A stretch of 64,000 nucleotides of DNA from Azohydromonas caseinilytica. GTDB lineage: Bacteria; Pseudomonadota; Gammaproteobacteria; Burkholderiales; Burkholderiaceae_C. The stretch covers positions 62,001 to 126,000 of the forward strand of contig NZ_JABBFW010000005.1 in NCBI RefSeq assembly GCF_012927045.1, given 5' to 3'. The position numbers and the translations under genes were made by a program. Each line of letters begins with the position of its first letter. The stretch's first letter is position 1. The notes below the pieces were generated by a model. It did not search any database. It saw only the letters and a list, made by a program, of their open reading frames with translations, and was not told the DNA's origin. Positions 17,881 through 26,655 of the stretch are shown piece after piece.

Positions 17881-18580
17881 ACAAACCCGTGATGAGCGCC
17901 GCCAGCGAGAACCACTGGACGGCATAGCCGTAGTGCTTGTGCACGTCCACTGCCGGCAGCGGCCAACGGCGCAGCAGCCCGTCAGCAGCCGGGGCCTTGT
18001 CGTCAAGCTGCAGCAGCGTGAGCGGACGCAGTGGCAGGTGCGTCTCGCCAGCAAAGGATGCAATCGAAAGATTTTGACGGATTGCCCCAGCCTCGCCACC
18101 CTGCGGGGTGAATTCGTAAAGCCGTGCTGGCGCTCTCTCAACACGCGCCGTGAGGGTGACCGGTTGCGCCGGCGTGGAGATGGAGGGCAACCGGGTGCGT
18201 TCCTGCATGTCGCGTGGCACCCAGCCGCGCTGTACCAGTACGACGCTGCCGTCGTCCAACAGCATTGGCGTGAACACGAAAAAACCAGGGCGCCCGTCCA
18301 TCTGACGGTTGTCAAGGAAGACGGTGTGCTCAGCGAGCCAGCGGCCCCGGACTTCAACGCGCCGGTGCCGTTGTTCGGCCGCCTGCGTCGGCGTGCGCGC
18401 TAAAGCCTGCATGCTCAGCGGCGGAAGCTCGGCGCTGGCTTCGACAGCCTCCTGCAGCGCCTCTTTCTCGGCGGCCCGGTCGAGCTGCCACAGTCCCAGC
18501 CGCGCTGTCAGCAGTACGCCCAGCACAGCCGCCAGCCCCACCACGGCGTGCTGTGCCCGTCCGCTCAACATGCGAACCAT
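17837..18580 (-). CDS. SURF1 family cytochrome oxidase assembly protein
   Basis: 247 residues with the family's two-membrane-span layout: one at residues 11-30 (HAVVGLAAVLGVLLTARLGLWQ) and one near the C-terminus (YAVQWFSLAALITGLYVWF). The signature LGLWQLDRAAEK at the N-terminus and VQRGWVPRD in the middle are present. SURF1 helps insert heme A into the oxidase. It lies between coxC and ctaA on the minus strand, facing the plus-strand DUF2909 gene across a 33-base gap. Confidence 0.92.
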   Translation of the reverse strand: MVRMLSGRAQHAVVGLAAVLGVLLTARLGLWQLDRAAEKEALQEAVEASAELPPLSMQALARTPTQAAEQRHRRVEVRGRWLAEHTVFLDNRQMDGRPGFFVFTPMLLDDGSVVLVQRGWVPRDMQERTRLPSISTPAQPVTLTARVERAPARLYEFTPQGGEAGAIRQNLSIASFAGETHLPLRPLTLLQLDDKAPAADGLLRRWPLPAVDVHKHYGYAVQWFSLAALITGLYVWFQLLRPRWRAD

Positions 18581-18613
18581 CCGCCCGGTCTCGCAGTGCC
18601 AGAATGGCCGCCC

Positions 18614-18847
18614 ATGAAGCTCATCATCGTGCTGGTGCTGCTGAGCATCGTGGGAGCCCTTGCCTGCGCCGGCGTGCTGATGCTCAGGCGTCGCCCGCGC
18701 CAGGAAGACCAGGCAAGCCCGCCCGACAAGCGCATGGCCCGGGCGCTGGCACTGCGCGTGGGACTGTCGGTGGCGCTGTTCCTGTTCATCCTTTTCAGTT
18801 ACTGGATGGGCTGGATTCAGCCCACCGGCATTCCTCTCTCACGCTGA
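18614..18847 (+). CDS. Twin transmembrane protein (DUF2909)
   Basis: 77 residues with two membrane segments: residues 2-23 (KLIIVLVLLSIVGALACAGV) and 51-68 (GLSVALFLFILFSYWMGWI). The size, the basic loop RRRPRQ and the WIQPTG ending fit the DUF2909 family, found near oxidase genes in proteobacteria. It is encoded on the plus strand inside an otherwise minus-strand oxidase cluster. CAGAAT ends eight bases before the ATG; no ribosome site is seen. The function is unknown. Confidence 0.8.
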   Translation: MKLIIVLVLLSIVGALACAGVLMLRRRPRQEDQASPPDKRMARALALRVGLSVALFLFILFSYWMGWIQPTGIPLSR

Positions 18848-18875
18848 ACTGCGGCCGCAAACGGGCAACAACGCC

Positions 18876-19760
18876 TCACATCCAGTACACCAACAGGTAC
18901 AGGCCCAGCCACACCACGTCGACGAAGTGCCAGTACCAGGCCGCGCCCTCGAAGCCGAAATGGCGTTCGGGCGTGAAGTGGCCCTTCATCAGCCGCAGCG
19001 TGATGAACAGCAGCATCAGCGTGCCCACGAACACGTGGAAGCCGTGGAAGCCGGTGAGCATGAAGAAGGTGGAACCAAAGATGCCCGAGCTCAGCTTCAA
19101 GTTGAGTTCCTGATACGCGTGGTGGTACTCATAGGCCTGCACACACAAGAAGGTCACGCCCAGCAGCACCGTGAGCCACATCCAGGCTATGCACTTGGCA
19201 CGACGCCCGGCAATGAGGGCGTGGTGTGCAATGGTCAGCGTCACGCCTGAGGTGAGCAGCAACGCGGTGTTGAGAGTGGGTAGCGGCCACGGACCGATGG
19301 TGGCGAAGGGTTCAACGATCCCGGCCGGCGAGGCCGTGGCACCGGGGGCATCGGAAGGCCAGGCGCCCTTGAAATCCGGCCACAACAGGCTGTTGTCCAG
19401 GCTGCCCAGCGTGGGCAGCGTATAGAAGCGTGACCAGAAGAGCGCGCCGAAGAATGCGCCGAAGAACATCACCTCCGAGAAGATGAACCAGCTCATGCTC
19501 CAGCGATAGGAGATGTCGATGTTGCGGCCATAGAGCCCTCCCTCGCTCTCGCGCACCGCGTCGCTGAACCACTGGAACATCACCACGGCCCACCACAGCA
19601 GGCCGAAGAACAGCGAGTAGGCGCCCCACTGGTGGCCATTGATCCACTGGGCCGCGCCCAGGATCACGAAGAACAGGCCAATGGCCGTCATCAGCGGGTG
19701 CCGTGACGGGCTTGGCACGAAGTAGTGGGGCACGCTGCCCTGGTGCGTTGCTGCGGACAT
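18876..19760 (-). CDS. coxC: Cytochrome c oxidase subunit 3
   Basis: 294 residues with seven membrane segments. Family motifs are present: WSMSWFIFSEVMFFGAFFGA and the C-terminal FHGFHVFVGTLMLLF, then AAWYWHFVDVVWLGLYLLVYW. Subunit 3 stabilises the catalytic core and the proton path. The ATG at 19760 is preceded by GAGGAGAGAGG. It follows the DUF2970 gene in the oxidase operon. Confidence 0.96.
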   Translation of the reverse strand: MSAATHQGSVPHYFVPSPSRHPLMTAIGLFFVILGAAQWINGHQWGAYSLFFGLLWWAVVMFQWFSDAVRESEGGLYGRNIDISYRWSMSWFIFSEVMFFGAFFGALFWSRFYTLPTLGSLDNSLLWPDFKGAWPSDAPGATASPAGIVEPFATIGPWPLPTLNTALLLTSGVTLTIAHHALIAGRRAKCIAWMWLTVLLGVTFLCVQAYEYHHAYQELNLKLSSGIFGSTFFMLTGFHGFHVFVGTLMLLFITLRLMKGHFTPERHFGFEGAAWYWHFVDVVWLGLYLLVYWM

Positions 19761-19795
19761 GCTTCCTCTCTCCTCGAAGGTTGCTCGTACCCGGG

Positions 19796-20032
19796 TCAGC
19801 CGGCCACGCCGCTGCCCACCACCCATCTCACCAGCAGCACCAGCAGCGCAACGAACAGCGCCGCGGCCAAGAGGCCGGCAACGATGACGTGCTGCGGCTT
19901 GAGTTGGCTGACGTCCTGTTCATAGTCGCTGGCACGGCGCACGCCGAAGAAGGACCACGCTACCGCCTTGAAGCTGCGCCACCACGTGTTCTTGCGCTGC
20001 GGCACAGGCCCCTTACCTACCCCCCCGGTCAC
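19796..20032 (-). CDS. DUF2970 domain-containing small membrane protein
   Basis: 78 residues from a GTG at 20032 whose GTGA overlaps the ctaG stop and which has GGAGGAG eight bases upstream. The family signature TWWRSFKAVAWSFFGVRR is followed by one membrane segment (VIVAGLLAAALFVALLVLLV). DUF2970 proteins occur between ctaG and coxC in Burkholderiales oxidase operons and probably take part in assembly. A shorter start, GTG at 20005, would give 69 residues. Confidence 0.85.
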   Translation of the reverse strand: MTGGVGKGPVPQRKNTWWRSFKAVAWSFFGVRRASDYEQDVSQLKPQHVIVAGLLAAALFVALLVLLVRWVVGSGVAG

Positions 20033-20628
20033 GAGCGCGGCTCCTCCGGTGGGGCCGCCACGCTCTTGCCGCTGACCTCGAAGAAGGTATAGGACAGCGT
20101 GATCGTCGTGACGTCCTTGGGCAACCTGGGGTCGATCACGAACGCCACCGGCCACTGCCGCGACTCGCCCGGCGCCAGCGTGTACTCGTTGAAGCAGAAG
20201 CACTGCAGCTTGTTGAAGTAGGCCGTGGCCTGCTTGGGTGCGTAGCTGGGGATGGCCTGGGCCGTCATCGCGCGCGGCTGGGGATTGCGAAACTCATACA
20301 TCACGGTGGCGAGTTCACCGGGATGCACCTGCAGCGTGGCCAGTGCCGGCTTGAATTCCCAGGGGCCACGGGCGTTGGCATCGAACTCCACCGTGATGGT
20401 GCGGCTGCGATCCACCTGGGTGTTGGCCATGTCCGCCGCGGCGCGACCGAAGCCGGCGACCTGACGCTCCGACAGCGACAGCACATTGATGCCGAGGGCC
20501 TCGCAGATGTGCTTGTACAGCGGGACCAGCGCATAGCCGAAGCCGAACATCAGTCCTGCCACCAGCATCAGTTTGCCCACCATGCGCAGGTTGTCGCGAC
20601 GCAACCGGGCTTGGCGGCGAGGGTTCAT
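20029..20628 (-). CDS. ctaG: Cytochrome c oxidase assembly protein CtaG (Cox11)
   Basis: 199 residues: one N-terminal membrane segment (MLVAGLMFGFGYALVPLY), then a periplasmic beta domain with the copper-binding motif CFCFNE near residue 135 (KLQCFCFNEYTLAPGE). It delivers copper to CuB of subunit 1. The ATG at 20628 (MNPRRQARL) was chosen because the 21 upstream residues are unlike the family. It lies between the 47-residue assembly protein and DUF2970. Confidence 0.94.
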   Translation of the reverse strand: MNPRRQARLRRDNLRMVGKLMLVAGLMFGFGYALVPLYKHICEALGINVLSLSERQVAGFGRAAADMANTQVDRSRTITVEFDANARGPWEFKPALATLQVHPGELATVMYEFRNPQPRAMTAQAIPSYAPKQATAYFNKLQCFCFNEYTLAPGESRQWPVAFVIDPRLPKDVTTITLSYTFFEVSGKSVAAPPEEPRS

Positions 20629-20647
20629 CCAGCGCTCCCGACTTCGC

Positions 20648-20791
20648 TCAGGCACCCAGCAGCACGACCTTGGCGACGAAGCCCAGCGCAAAGGCCGCGG
20701 CCACGGAGCCCAGGATCAGCGCCAAGCGCAGGTTGCTACGCCGGCGCTGTGCTTGGTAATCGTCGTGCGGCGGCGTCATGGCGCGCACCAT
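20648..20791 (-). CDS. Cytochrome oxidase small assembly protein
   Basis: 47 residues from the ATG at 20791 (MVRAMTPPHDDYQ); an internal ATG at 20779 gives 43 residues. One membrane segment follows a basic stretch: QRRRSNLRLALILGSVAAA and then FALGFVAKVVLLGA. Such mini-proteins occur between coxA and ctaG in related genomes and are annotated as oxidase assembly proteins. It starts one base after the coxA stop, so it is translationally coupled. It is too short for most ORF filters. Confidence 0.8.
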   Translation of the reverse strand: MVRAMTPPHDDYQAQRRRSNLRLALILGSVAAAFALGFVAKVVLLGA

Positions 20792-20792
20792 G

Positions 20793-22409
20793 TCAGCTCA
20801 CCACGCGCGTGGCGGTGGCATCAAGCTTGGGCGGTGTTTCAAAGGTGTGGAAGGGGGCCGGTGAAGGCACTTCCCACTCCAAGCCCTCAGCACCATCCCA
20901 GGGGCGCTGCGGCGCGGGCTGGCCTTGACCACGCATCATGGGCAGCACCACGAACAGGAAGAAATAGACCTGCATCAGTCCGAAGCCGAAGGCACCGACA
21001 GAGGCCAGCATGTTGAAGTCGGCAAACTGCATCGGGTAGTCCGCGTAGCGGCGCGGCATGCCGGCCAGCCCGAGGAAGTGCATGGGGAAGAAAGTGACGT
21101 TGAAGAAAATGAGCGAGCCCCAAAAGTGCAGCTTGCCGCGCGTCTCGGAGTACATCGTGCCGGTCCACTTCGGACCCCAGTAGTACACCCCGGCGAACAG
21201 CGCGAAGAGCGAGCCCGCCACCAGCACGTAGTGGAAGTGCGCCACCACGTAGTAGGTGTCCTGCAGCTGGATGTCCACCGGCGCCATGGACAGGATCAAC
21301 CCGGTGAAGCCGCCCATCGAGAACACGAAGATGAAGCCCACGGCAAACAGCATGGGCGTTTCGAAGGTCATGGAGCCGCGCCACATGGTGGCCACCCAGT
21401 TGAACACTTTCACCCCGGTCGGGATGGCGATCAGCATGGTCGCGTACATGAAGAACAACTGTCCTGTTACCGGCATGCCGGTGGTGAACATGTGGTGCGC
21501 CCACACGATGAAGGACAGGATGGCGATGGAGGCGGTGGCGTACACCATGGAGGTGTAGCCAAAGAGCTTCTTGCGTGCGAAGGCCGGCACGATCTGGCTG
21601 ATGATGCCGAAGGCCGGCAGGATCATGATGTAGACCTCGGGATGCCCGAAGAACCAGAAGATGTGCTGGTACATCACCGGGTCACCGCCGCCGCCGGGCT
21701 GGAAGAAGGCGGTGCCGAAATGGCGGTCGGTCAGCGTCATCGTGATGGCGCCGGCGAGCACCGGCATCACGGCAATGAGCAGGTAGGCCGTGATCAGCCA
21801 AGTCCAGCAGAACAGCGGCATTTTCATCAGCGTCATGCCCGGCGCGCGCATGTTCAGGATCGTGACGATGATGTTGATGGAGCCCATGATCGAGCTCGCA
21901 CCCAGGATGTGCATGGCAAAGATGCCAGCGTCCATCGACGGGCCCATCTGCAGCGTCAGCGGTGCGTAAAGCGTCCAGCCCGCCGCCGGCGCGCCACCGG
22001 GCATGAAGAACGAGCTCACCAGCATCACTGCCGCGGGCACCATCAGCCAGAAGCTGAAGTTGTTCATGCGCGCGAAGGCCATGTCCGGCGCGCCGATCTG
22101 CAGCGGCACCATCCAGTTCGCGAAGCCCACGAACGCCGGCATGATCGCGCCGAACACCATGATCAGGCCGTGCATGGTGGTGAACTGGTTGAACAGCTGC
22201 GGATTGACGAACTGCAGCCCAGGCTGGAACAACTCCAGCCGGATCAGCAATGCCAGGATGCCGCCCACCATGAGCATGGTGAAGCTGAACAACAAGTACA
22301 GCGTGCCGATGTCCTTGTGGTTGGTGGCGAACAGCCAGCGTCGCCAGCCATGGGGATGATCGTGCTGCTCGTCGTGGGCGGCGCCGTGGTGGGGCAGAAC
22401 TGCGCTCAT
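20793..22409 (-). CDS. coxA: Cytochrome c oxidase subunit 1
   Basis: 538 residues with twelve membrane segments. The heme A and CuB ligands lie in expected contexts: [27 protein letters not shown] (with the Glu of the proton path and the His-Tyr pair), [10 protein letters not shown] and [10 protein letters not shown]. An aa3-type enzyme reduces oxygen to water and pumps protons. The start at 22409 ([13 protein letters not shown]) has AAGGAAAG upstream; the longer open frame runs into a coxB shadow. The His-rich N-terminus is typical of this subunit in the order. Confidence 0.97.
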   Translation of the reverse strand: MSAVLPHHGAAHDEQHDHPHGWRRWLFATNHKDIGTLYLLFSFTMLMVGGILALLIRLELFQPGLQFVNPQLFNQFTTMHGLIMVFGAIMPAFVGFANWMVPLQIGAPDMAFARMNNFSFWLMVPAAVMLVSSFFMPGGAPAAGWTLYAPLTLQMGPSMDAGIFAMHILGASSIMGSINIIVTILNMRAPGMTLMKMPLFCWTWLITAYLLIAVMPVLAGAITMTLTDRHFGTAFFQPGGGGDPVMYQHIFWFFGHPEVYIMILPAFGIISQIVPAFARKKLFGYTSMVYATASIAILSFIVWAHHMFTTGMPVTGQLFFMYATMLIAIPTGVKVFNWVATMWRGSMTFETPMLFAVGFIFVFSMGGFTGLILSMAPVDIQLQDTYYVVAHFHYVLVAGSLFALFAGVYYWGPKWTGTMYSETRGKLHFWGSLIFFNVTFFPMHFLGLAGMPRRYADYPMQFADFNMLASVGAFGFGLMQVYFFLFVVLPMMRGQGQPAPQRPWDGAEGLEWEVPSPAPFHTFETPPKLDATATRVVS

Positions 22410-22437
22410 GGAGGGCTTTCCTTTCAGGCGTCGCGTG

Positions 22438-23607
22438 TCACTTGCGGGCAGCCACGATCTCGGCGGGTTGCACGACCTGACCGGTGTGGTTGGACCACGC
22501 GTTCTTGGTGTAGGTGATGACGGCGGCGATTTCGGTATCGGAGAGCTGCTTCCAAGACGGCATGCCGTTGGGCAAGCCGTTGAGCAGCACGGTGATCTGC
22601 TTGCCTTTGTCGGTGTCGTTGACCACAGGGGAGCCGTCCAACGCCTTGATTGGTCCTGCGCCCTTGCCATCGGGACGGTGGCACACGGCGCAATTCGCGC
22701 CATAGACCTTTTCACCGCGCGCCAGCAACTCGGCCTGCGTCCACACCTTGGCCGGATCGTCTGCCACTGCTGCCATCTTCTTCTGCTGCTCGGCGACCCA
22801 GGCGCTGTAATCGGACTGCGACAGCACCTTGACATGAATGGGCATGTACGCGTGCTCCTTGCCGCAGAGCTCGGCGCACTGCCCGTAGAAGTCGCCCGTC
22901 TTCTCGGCGCGGAACCAGGTGTCGCGCACGAAGCCGGGAATGGCGTCCTGCTTGACGCCGAAGGCCGGAATCATCCAGGCGTGGATCACGTCACTGGCGG
23001 TAGTGACGATGCGGATCTTCTTGTCCACCGGCACCACCAGCGGGTTGTCGACCTTGAGCAGATAGTCATCGCCCTGAGGCTTGCCCGCATCGGACATCTG
23101 GCGGTGCGTCATATCCAGCGTGGAGAGGAAATTGATGCCCTGCCCTTCGCCGTTGAGGTAGTCGTAGCCCCACTTCCACTGATAGCCGGTGGCCTTGATG
23201 GTGAGATCAGCGTTGGTGGTGTCCTTCATCGCCACCACGGCCTTGGTGGCCGGCAACGCCATGCCGATGACGATGAGGAAAGGCACGATGGTCCAGGCCA
23301 CCTCCACTGCAGTGCTTTCGTGAAAGTTGGCAGCCTTGGCGCCGCGCGAGCGCCGATGCTTGAGGATCGAATAGAACATCACGCCGAACACGGCCACGAA
23401 AATGACCGTGCAGATGACCAGCATGAAGTTGTGCAACCAGTACAGCTCCGCAGCAATGCGCGTGGCTGGCGGATGCAGATTGGTCTGGTTGACTGCCGGG
23501 CCGCCGGGCAGGTCGTTGACCGCCATCGCGGCCTGACTGGTCAGCAGCGTGCCCAGCACCAGCGTGGCCTGGGCAAGGCGGCCCGTGAGCGTCCTGAGTT
23601 TCTTCAT
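22438..23607 (-). CDS. coxB: Cytochrome c oxidase subunit 2 with C-terminal cytochrome c domain
   Basis: 389 residues: signal peptide ([13 protein letters not shown]), two membrane segments, then the CuA domain with [13 protein letters not shown] near residue 235. A fused class I cytochrome c domain at about residues 285-385 carries CAVCH and the distal Met in [12 protein letters not shown]. Such fusions pass electrons from soluble cytochrome to CuA. The ATG at 23607 has GTGAGGA just upstream, whereas the GTG at 23616 does not. Confidence 0.96.
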   Translation of the reverse strand: MKKLRTLTGRLAQATLVLGTLLTSQAAMAVNDLPGGPAVNQTNLHPPATRIAAELYWLHNFMLVICTVIFVAVFGVMFYSILKHRRSRGAKAANFHESTAVEVAWTIVPFLIVIGMALPATKAVVAMKDTTNADLTIKATGYQWKWGYDYLNGEGQGINFLSTLDMTHRQMSDAGKPQGDDYLLKVDNPLVVPVDKKIRIVTTASDVIHAWMIPAFGVKQDAIPGFVRDTWFRAEKTGDFYGQCAELCGKEHAYMPIHVKVLSQSDYSAWVAEQQKKMAAVADDPAKVWTQAELLARGEKVYGANCAVCHRPDGKGAGPIKALDGSPVVNDTDKGKQITVLLNGLPNGMPSWKQLSDTEIAAVITYTKNAWSNHTGQVVQPAEIVAARK

Positions 23608-23612
23608 GGTCC

Positions 23613-24179
23613 TCACTTGTGTTGCATTGCCGTGTTCTGGTGCACCGCCGCTTGCAGGCCCACAGTGCGCAACGCCCGCCGCAGTTCCTGCGCCAGTTGC
23701 AGGCGCAGTTCGGGCCGCAGGTAGCGGCCCACCCGTATCTGCCGCCCCTCGCCTGAAAGCTCCACCAGCGAACCCTGAGCCCGTGCAGGCTCTACACGGA
23801 CCCAGGCCGCACGAAACCGCGCCCGCTCGGTGCGCCCGCCATAACGGTGCTCGACCACAAGCGCACCGTCAGCCAGCGTGAGCATTTCGCGGTCAGCAGC
23901 ATGGTGGGCACACAACAGCAACAGCGTGCCCAACAACGCCAACTCTGCCGCCGCAAAGGCTGCCGCAATGGCGACGCCATGCCACCAGAGAAAAAGTGCC
24001 AACCCCAACGACAGCCCACTCAGCAGCAGCCAGCCTCCCAGATGCCGGCGCGGCCCCAGACCGCCGTTGCGCCCCAGCACCCAGCGCAGACCGCGCCCGC
24101 CGTCGAGCTCGCAACCAAAACGCCACGGATTGCGTGCGGCGGGCGTCGGCCAGGGACTCGGGGCAACAGTCGCGGTCAT
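23613..24179 (-). CDS. DUF2244 domain-containing membrane protein
   Basis: 188 residues. Two adjacent membrane segments (LGGWLLLSGLSLGLALFLWW and IAAAFAAAELALLGTLLLL) at about residues 50-95 are followed by a cytosolic beta-rich part (LTLADGALVVEHRYGGRTER). The match is to DUF2244, found at the head of oxidase operons in alpha- and betaproteobacteria. The start at 24179 (MTATVAPSP) was chosen because upstream residues are arginine-rich shadow. It is the first gene of the oxidase operon, six bases before coxB. Confidence 0.82.
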   Translation of the reverse strand: MTATVAPSPWPTPAARNPWRFGCELDGGRGLRWVLGRNGGLGPRRHLGGWLLLSGLSLGLALFLWWHGVAIAAAFAAAELALLGTLLLLCAHHAADREMLTLADGALVVEHRYGGRTERARFRAAWVRVEPARAQGSLVELSGEGRQIRVGRYLRPELRLQLAQELRRALRTVGLQAAVHQNTAMQHK

Positions 24180-24366
24180 GTCAAAGCGGGGAGATGCGGG
24201 CCAGAAGGACAGCGGCGCTGCGCGCTGACGCTCAAGCAGTTTTTGCAGGTTTTGTCGTTGACGAAACGCAAATCTGACTCGCGAACCGCTGGATTCTAGG
24301 CAGCATTTGCGTGGCGTCGAAGCATCTTTGCCCGATTTCGACGCCCCGTGCAACCTTGGGAAAACC

Positions 24367-25272
24367 TCAGGTCCGGCGGGCCCGCACCATTTGCCGCATC
24401 TCGTCCAGACCCACTTCCGTGCGCTCGGCCACGCGCGGACGCGGCGCAGCCTTGAAGGCGTGGCCGTAGATCAGCTCGAAAGACAGTGCCGGGCGGCCAT
24501 CTGCCCCGGCCAGTGACTGCAGCGCCTCGACCAGGCGCTGCCGCCAGCGCGGCGTGCGCAGCCCCGGTGCGCGCCCCGGGTCGGCATTGACGCCGAGTCC
24601 CTGCAGTTCAGCGAGCGCCGCCGAAGCATCGGACCAGCTCAGCCGCACCATTTCCTGGTCCATCACCGGGTCGGCGAAACCGGCAGCAACCAGCATGTCG
24701 CCCAGGTCATGCATGTCCACGAACTCGGCCATGGGCGAACCCCAGCCACGCTCGCGGTAGAGAGTGCGCAGCTCTGCCAGCGTGCCCGGGCCGAAGGTGG
24801 AAAACATCAGGAAGCCGTCCACTGCCAGCGCGCGGTGCCACTGCGCGAAAAGAGCGGCCGGATCGGCATGGCCGTGCAGTGCCATGTTGGACCACAGCAA
24901 CTGCACGCCACCAGAGGGCGCCGCATCTTCGGTCAGTGGGACCGCGGCGGCCGCGGTCCAACGCCGGGGTGACCACCAGGGCGCGGACACCGGCGCCGCG
25001 CGCGCGCTCAACACCGGCGCGGGCTCGACCACCAACTGCTGCGCCTTCGGATAGGCCTGGCGCAGCAGCACTTCACTTGCGCCCAGAAAACCCGACCACT
25101 GCAGTACTGCCTCGGGTACGCGCCGGATCATCGGCAGCTTCTCGGCCATGCGCCGTGCCGCCTCGGCATGCAGCCAGGGCGGATCGTCATTGTGGGCCAT
25201 GCGCCGCACGGCGCGCTGGACGGCGCGCGTGTCGATCGCGCGGGTGCTGGAGGATTGGGTGGAAGCGTTCAT
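24367..25272 (-). CDS. BioC-like SAM-dependent methyltransferase
   Basis: 301 residues. The sequence resembles malonyl-ACP methyltransferases (BioC): AVQRAVRRMAHNDDPPWLH at the start, NMALHGHADPAALFAQWHRAL in the middle and FLMFSTFGPGTLAELRTLYR after it. Motif I (GxGxG) is poorly conserved in VVEPAPVLSARAAPV, so SAM binding may be altered. No other biotin gene is nearby. It is divergent from comF with a 27-base gap; TATACT on the minus strand (25287-25292 region) lies 13 bases before its ATG. Confidence 0.75.
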   Translation of the reverse strand: MNASTQSSSTRAIDTRAVQRAVRRMAHNDDPPWLHAEAARRMAEKLPMIRRVPEAVLQWSGFLGASEVLLRQAYPKAQQLVVEPAPVLSARAAPVSAPWWSPRRWTAAAAVPLTEDAAPSGGVQLLWSNMALHGHADPAALFAQWHRALAVDGFLMFSTFGPGTLAELRTLYRERGWGSPMAEFVDMHDLGDMLVAAGFADPVMDQEMVRLSWSDASAALAELQGLGVNADPGRAPGLRTPRWRQRLVEALQSLAGADGRPALSFELIYGHAFKAAPRPRVAERTEVGLDEMRQMVRARRT

Positions 25273-25286
25273 GGCGGGGCCGGGCA

Positions 25287-25293
25287 GTATATT
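25287..25293. promoter_or_regulatory. Overlapping divergent -10 hexamers of the bioC-like and comF genes
   Basis: The bases AGTATATT read as TATATT on the plus strand (25288-25293, six bases before the comF ATG) and as TATACT on the minus strand (13 bases before the methyltransferase ATG). The two genes would compete for RNA polymerase. No -35 elements are obvious. Confidence 0.4.
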
Positions 25294-25299
25294 GACCCG

Positions 25300-26037
25300 A
25301 TGCCCGCCAGCCGCGTCCGCCAGGGGCTCTGCGCCCTCGCCGCGCTTGCGGCCTTGCTGCCCAGCCAGTGCGCGGTATGCCGCAGCTGGGACGCCGGACG
25401 GCTGTGCCGGCGCTGCCGCGAACGCTTCATCGCGCAGGCGGCGCGCTGCCCCGGCTGCGCCTTGCCGCTGGCCGGCCCGAACGCGTCCTGTGGCGAATGC
25501 CTGCGCCAGCCGCTTCCCTTCGAGCGCTGCATCACGGCACTGGACTACGCCTGGCCCTGGAGCCACGTCATTGCCGCACTGAAGTTCCATGACGGGCTGG
25601 ACTTGGCCTCGGCACTGTCCGCGCTGTTGCTGCAAGCACTGCAGCGCGAAGCACCACCGCCCGTGGATCTGCTGCTGCCGCTGCCCCTGGGGCCCCAGCG
25701 CCTGCGCGAACGCGGCTACAACCAGTCCTGGGAACTGGCGCGGCGCGTGGCGCCGCCATTGGGCGTGACGGCAGATGCACGATTGCTGTTGCGCCTTTTC
25801 GATACACCGCGCCAAAGTGGATTGGCACGGGATGAACGGGGCATCAACGTGCGCGGCGCTTTTGGCATCGCGCCCGGACGAGCGTCCGCGCTGCGCGGAC
25901 GCCGCGTGGCCCTGCTGGACGACGTCATGACCACCGGCGCCACTGCGGCCGAGGCTGCGCGCACACTGCTCGACGCCGGCGCCACGGCAGTGCAGCTGTG
26001 GGTGCTGGCACGCACCCCACGGCCAGCGGACACCTGA
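25300..26037 (+). CDS. comF: ComF family protein (phosphoribosyltransferase-like)
   Basis: 245 residues. An N-terminal zinc-ribbon with four Cys pairs (CAVCRSWDAGRLCRRC, then CPGCALPLAGPNASCGEC) precedes a PRTase fold with the PRPP loop VALLDDVMTTGATAAEAA near residue 208. ComF (GntX in E. coli) is linked to DNA uptake and competence. The ATG at 25300 was chosen because the earlier open frame is antisense to the methyltransferase. It starts with little leader; see the -10 entry. Confidence 0.88.
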   Translation: MPASRVRQGLCALAALAALLPSQCAVCRSWDAGRLCRRCRERFIAQAARCPGCALPLAGPNASCGECLRQPLPFERCITALDYAWPWSHVIAALKFHDGLDLASALSALLLQALQREAPPPVDLLLPLPLGPQRLRERGYNQSWELARRVAPPLGVTADARLLLRLFDTPRQSGLARDERGINVRGAFGIAPGRASALRGRRVALLDDVMTTGATAAEAARTLLDAGATAVQLWVLARTPRPADT

Positions 26038-26105
26038 ACGCCGCCTGACACTTTTGCCAAGCGACCTGCCCAAGGCCGTTGCGCACCCTCCCGCACAATC
26101 GCGCG

Positions 26106-26576
26106 ATGTTTCACATCGTCCTTGTGCATCCGCAGATCCCGCCCAACACCGGCAACGTCATCCGGCTGGCGGCCAATACCGGCTGCACGCTGCATCTGGT
26201 CGAGCCGTTGGGTTTTTCCATGGAGGACAAGCTGCTGCAGCGCGCCGGCCTGGACTACCACGAGTACGCCACGCTGCGCCGCCACGCAAGCTGGGAGGCC
26301 TTCCTGGCGACCGAGCAACCTGATCTTCGGCGCTGCTTTGCCTTCACCACCCGCGGCACGCGGCTGCTGGGCGAGGTGGCATGGCAGCCGGGCGACTGGC
26401 TGGTTTTCGGCAGCGAAACGGCCGGGCTGCCGCCGGAGTTGCGTGAGCGCTTTGATCCGGCCCAGCGCATCCGCCTGCCCATGCGTCCCGATCAGCGCAG
26501 CCTGAACCTGAGCAACGCGGTGGCGGTGGCGGTGTTCGAGTCCTGGCGACAGAACGGCTACGCCGGCGCGGTGTGA
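26106..26576 (+). CDS. trmL: tRNA (cytidine(34)-2'-O)-methyltransferase
   Basis: 156 residues, the normal length for TrmL. SPOUT-fold motifs are present: HPQIPPNTGNVIRLAANTGC at residues 7-26, FGSETAGLPPEL near 103 and LNLSNAVAVAVFE near 133. It methylates the wobble ribose of tRNA-Leu. CACAAT ends six bases before the ATG and no ribosome site is visible. A rho-independent terminator follows after 34 bases. Confidence 0.95.
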   Translation: MFHIVLVHPQIPPNTGNVIRLAANTGCTLHLVEPLGFSMEDKLLQRAGLDYHEYATLRRHASWEAFLATEQPDLRRCFAFTTRGTRLLGEVAWQPGDWLVFGSETAGLPPELRERFDPAQRIRLPMRPDQRSLNLSNAVAVAVFESWRQNGYAGAV

Positions 26577-26610
26577 GAGTGGACCGTGCAGCGGCACGGC
26601 CAGACGCAAC

Positions 26611-26635
26611 AAAGGCCGGGATCGCCGGCCTTTTT
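26611..26635. terminator. Terminator between trmL and gpsA
   Basis: AAAGGCCGG, loop GATCG, CCGGCCTTT and further T: a nine-base perfect stem with A and T flanks. It lies between the convergent trmL and gpsA genes and may serve both directions. Confidence 0.85.
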
Positions 26636-26655
26636 CGATATCTGAACGTCGTCGG

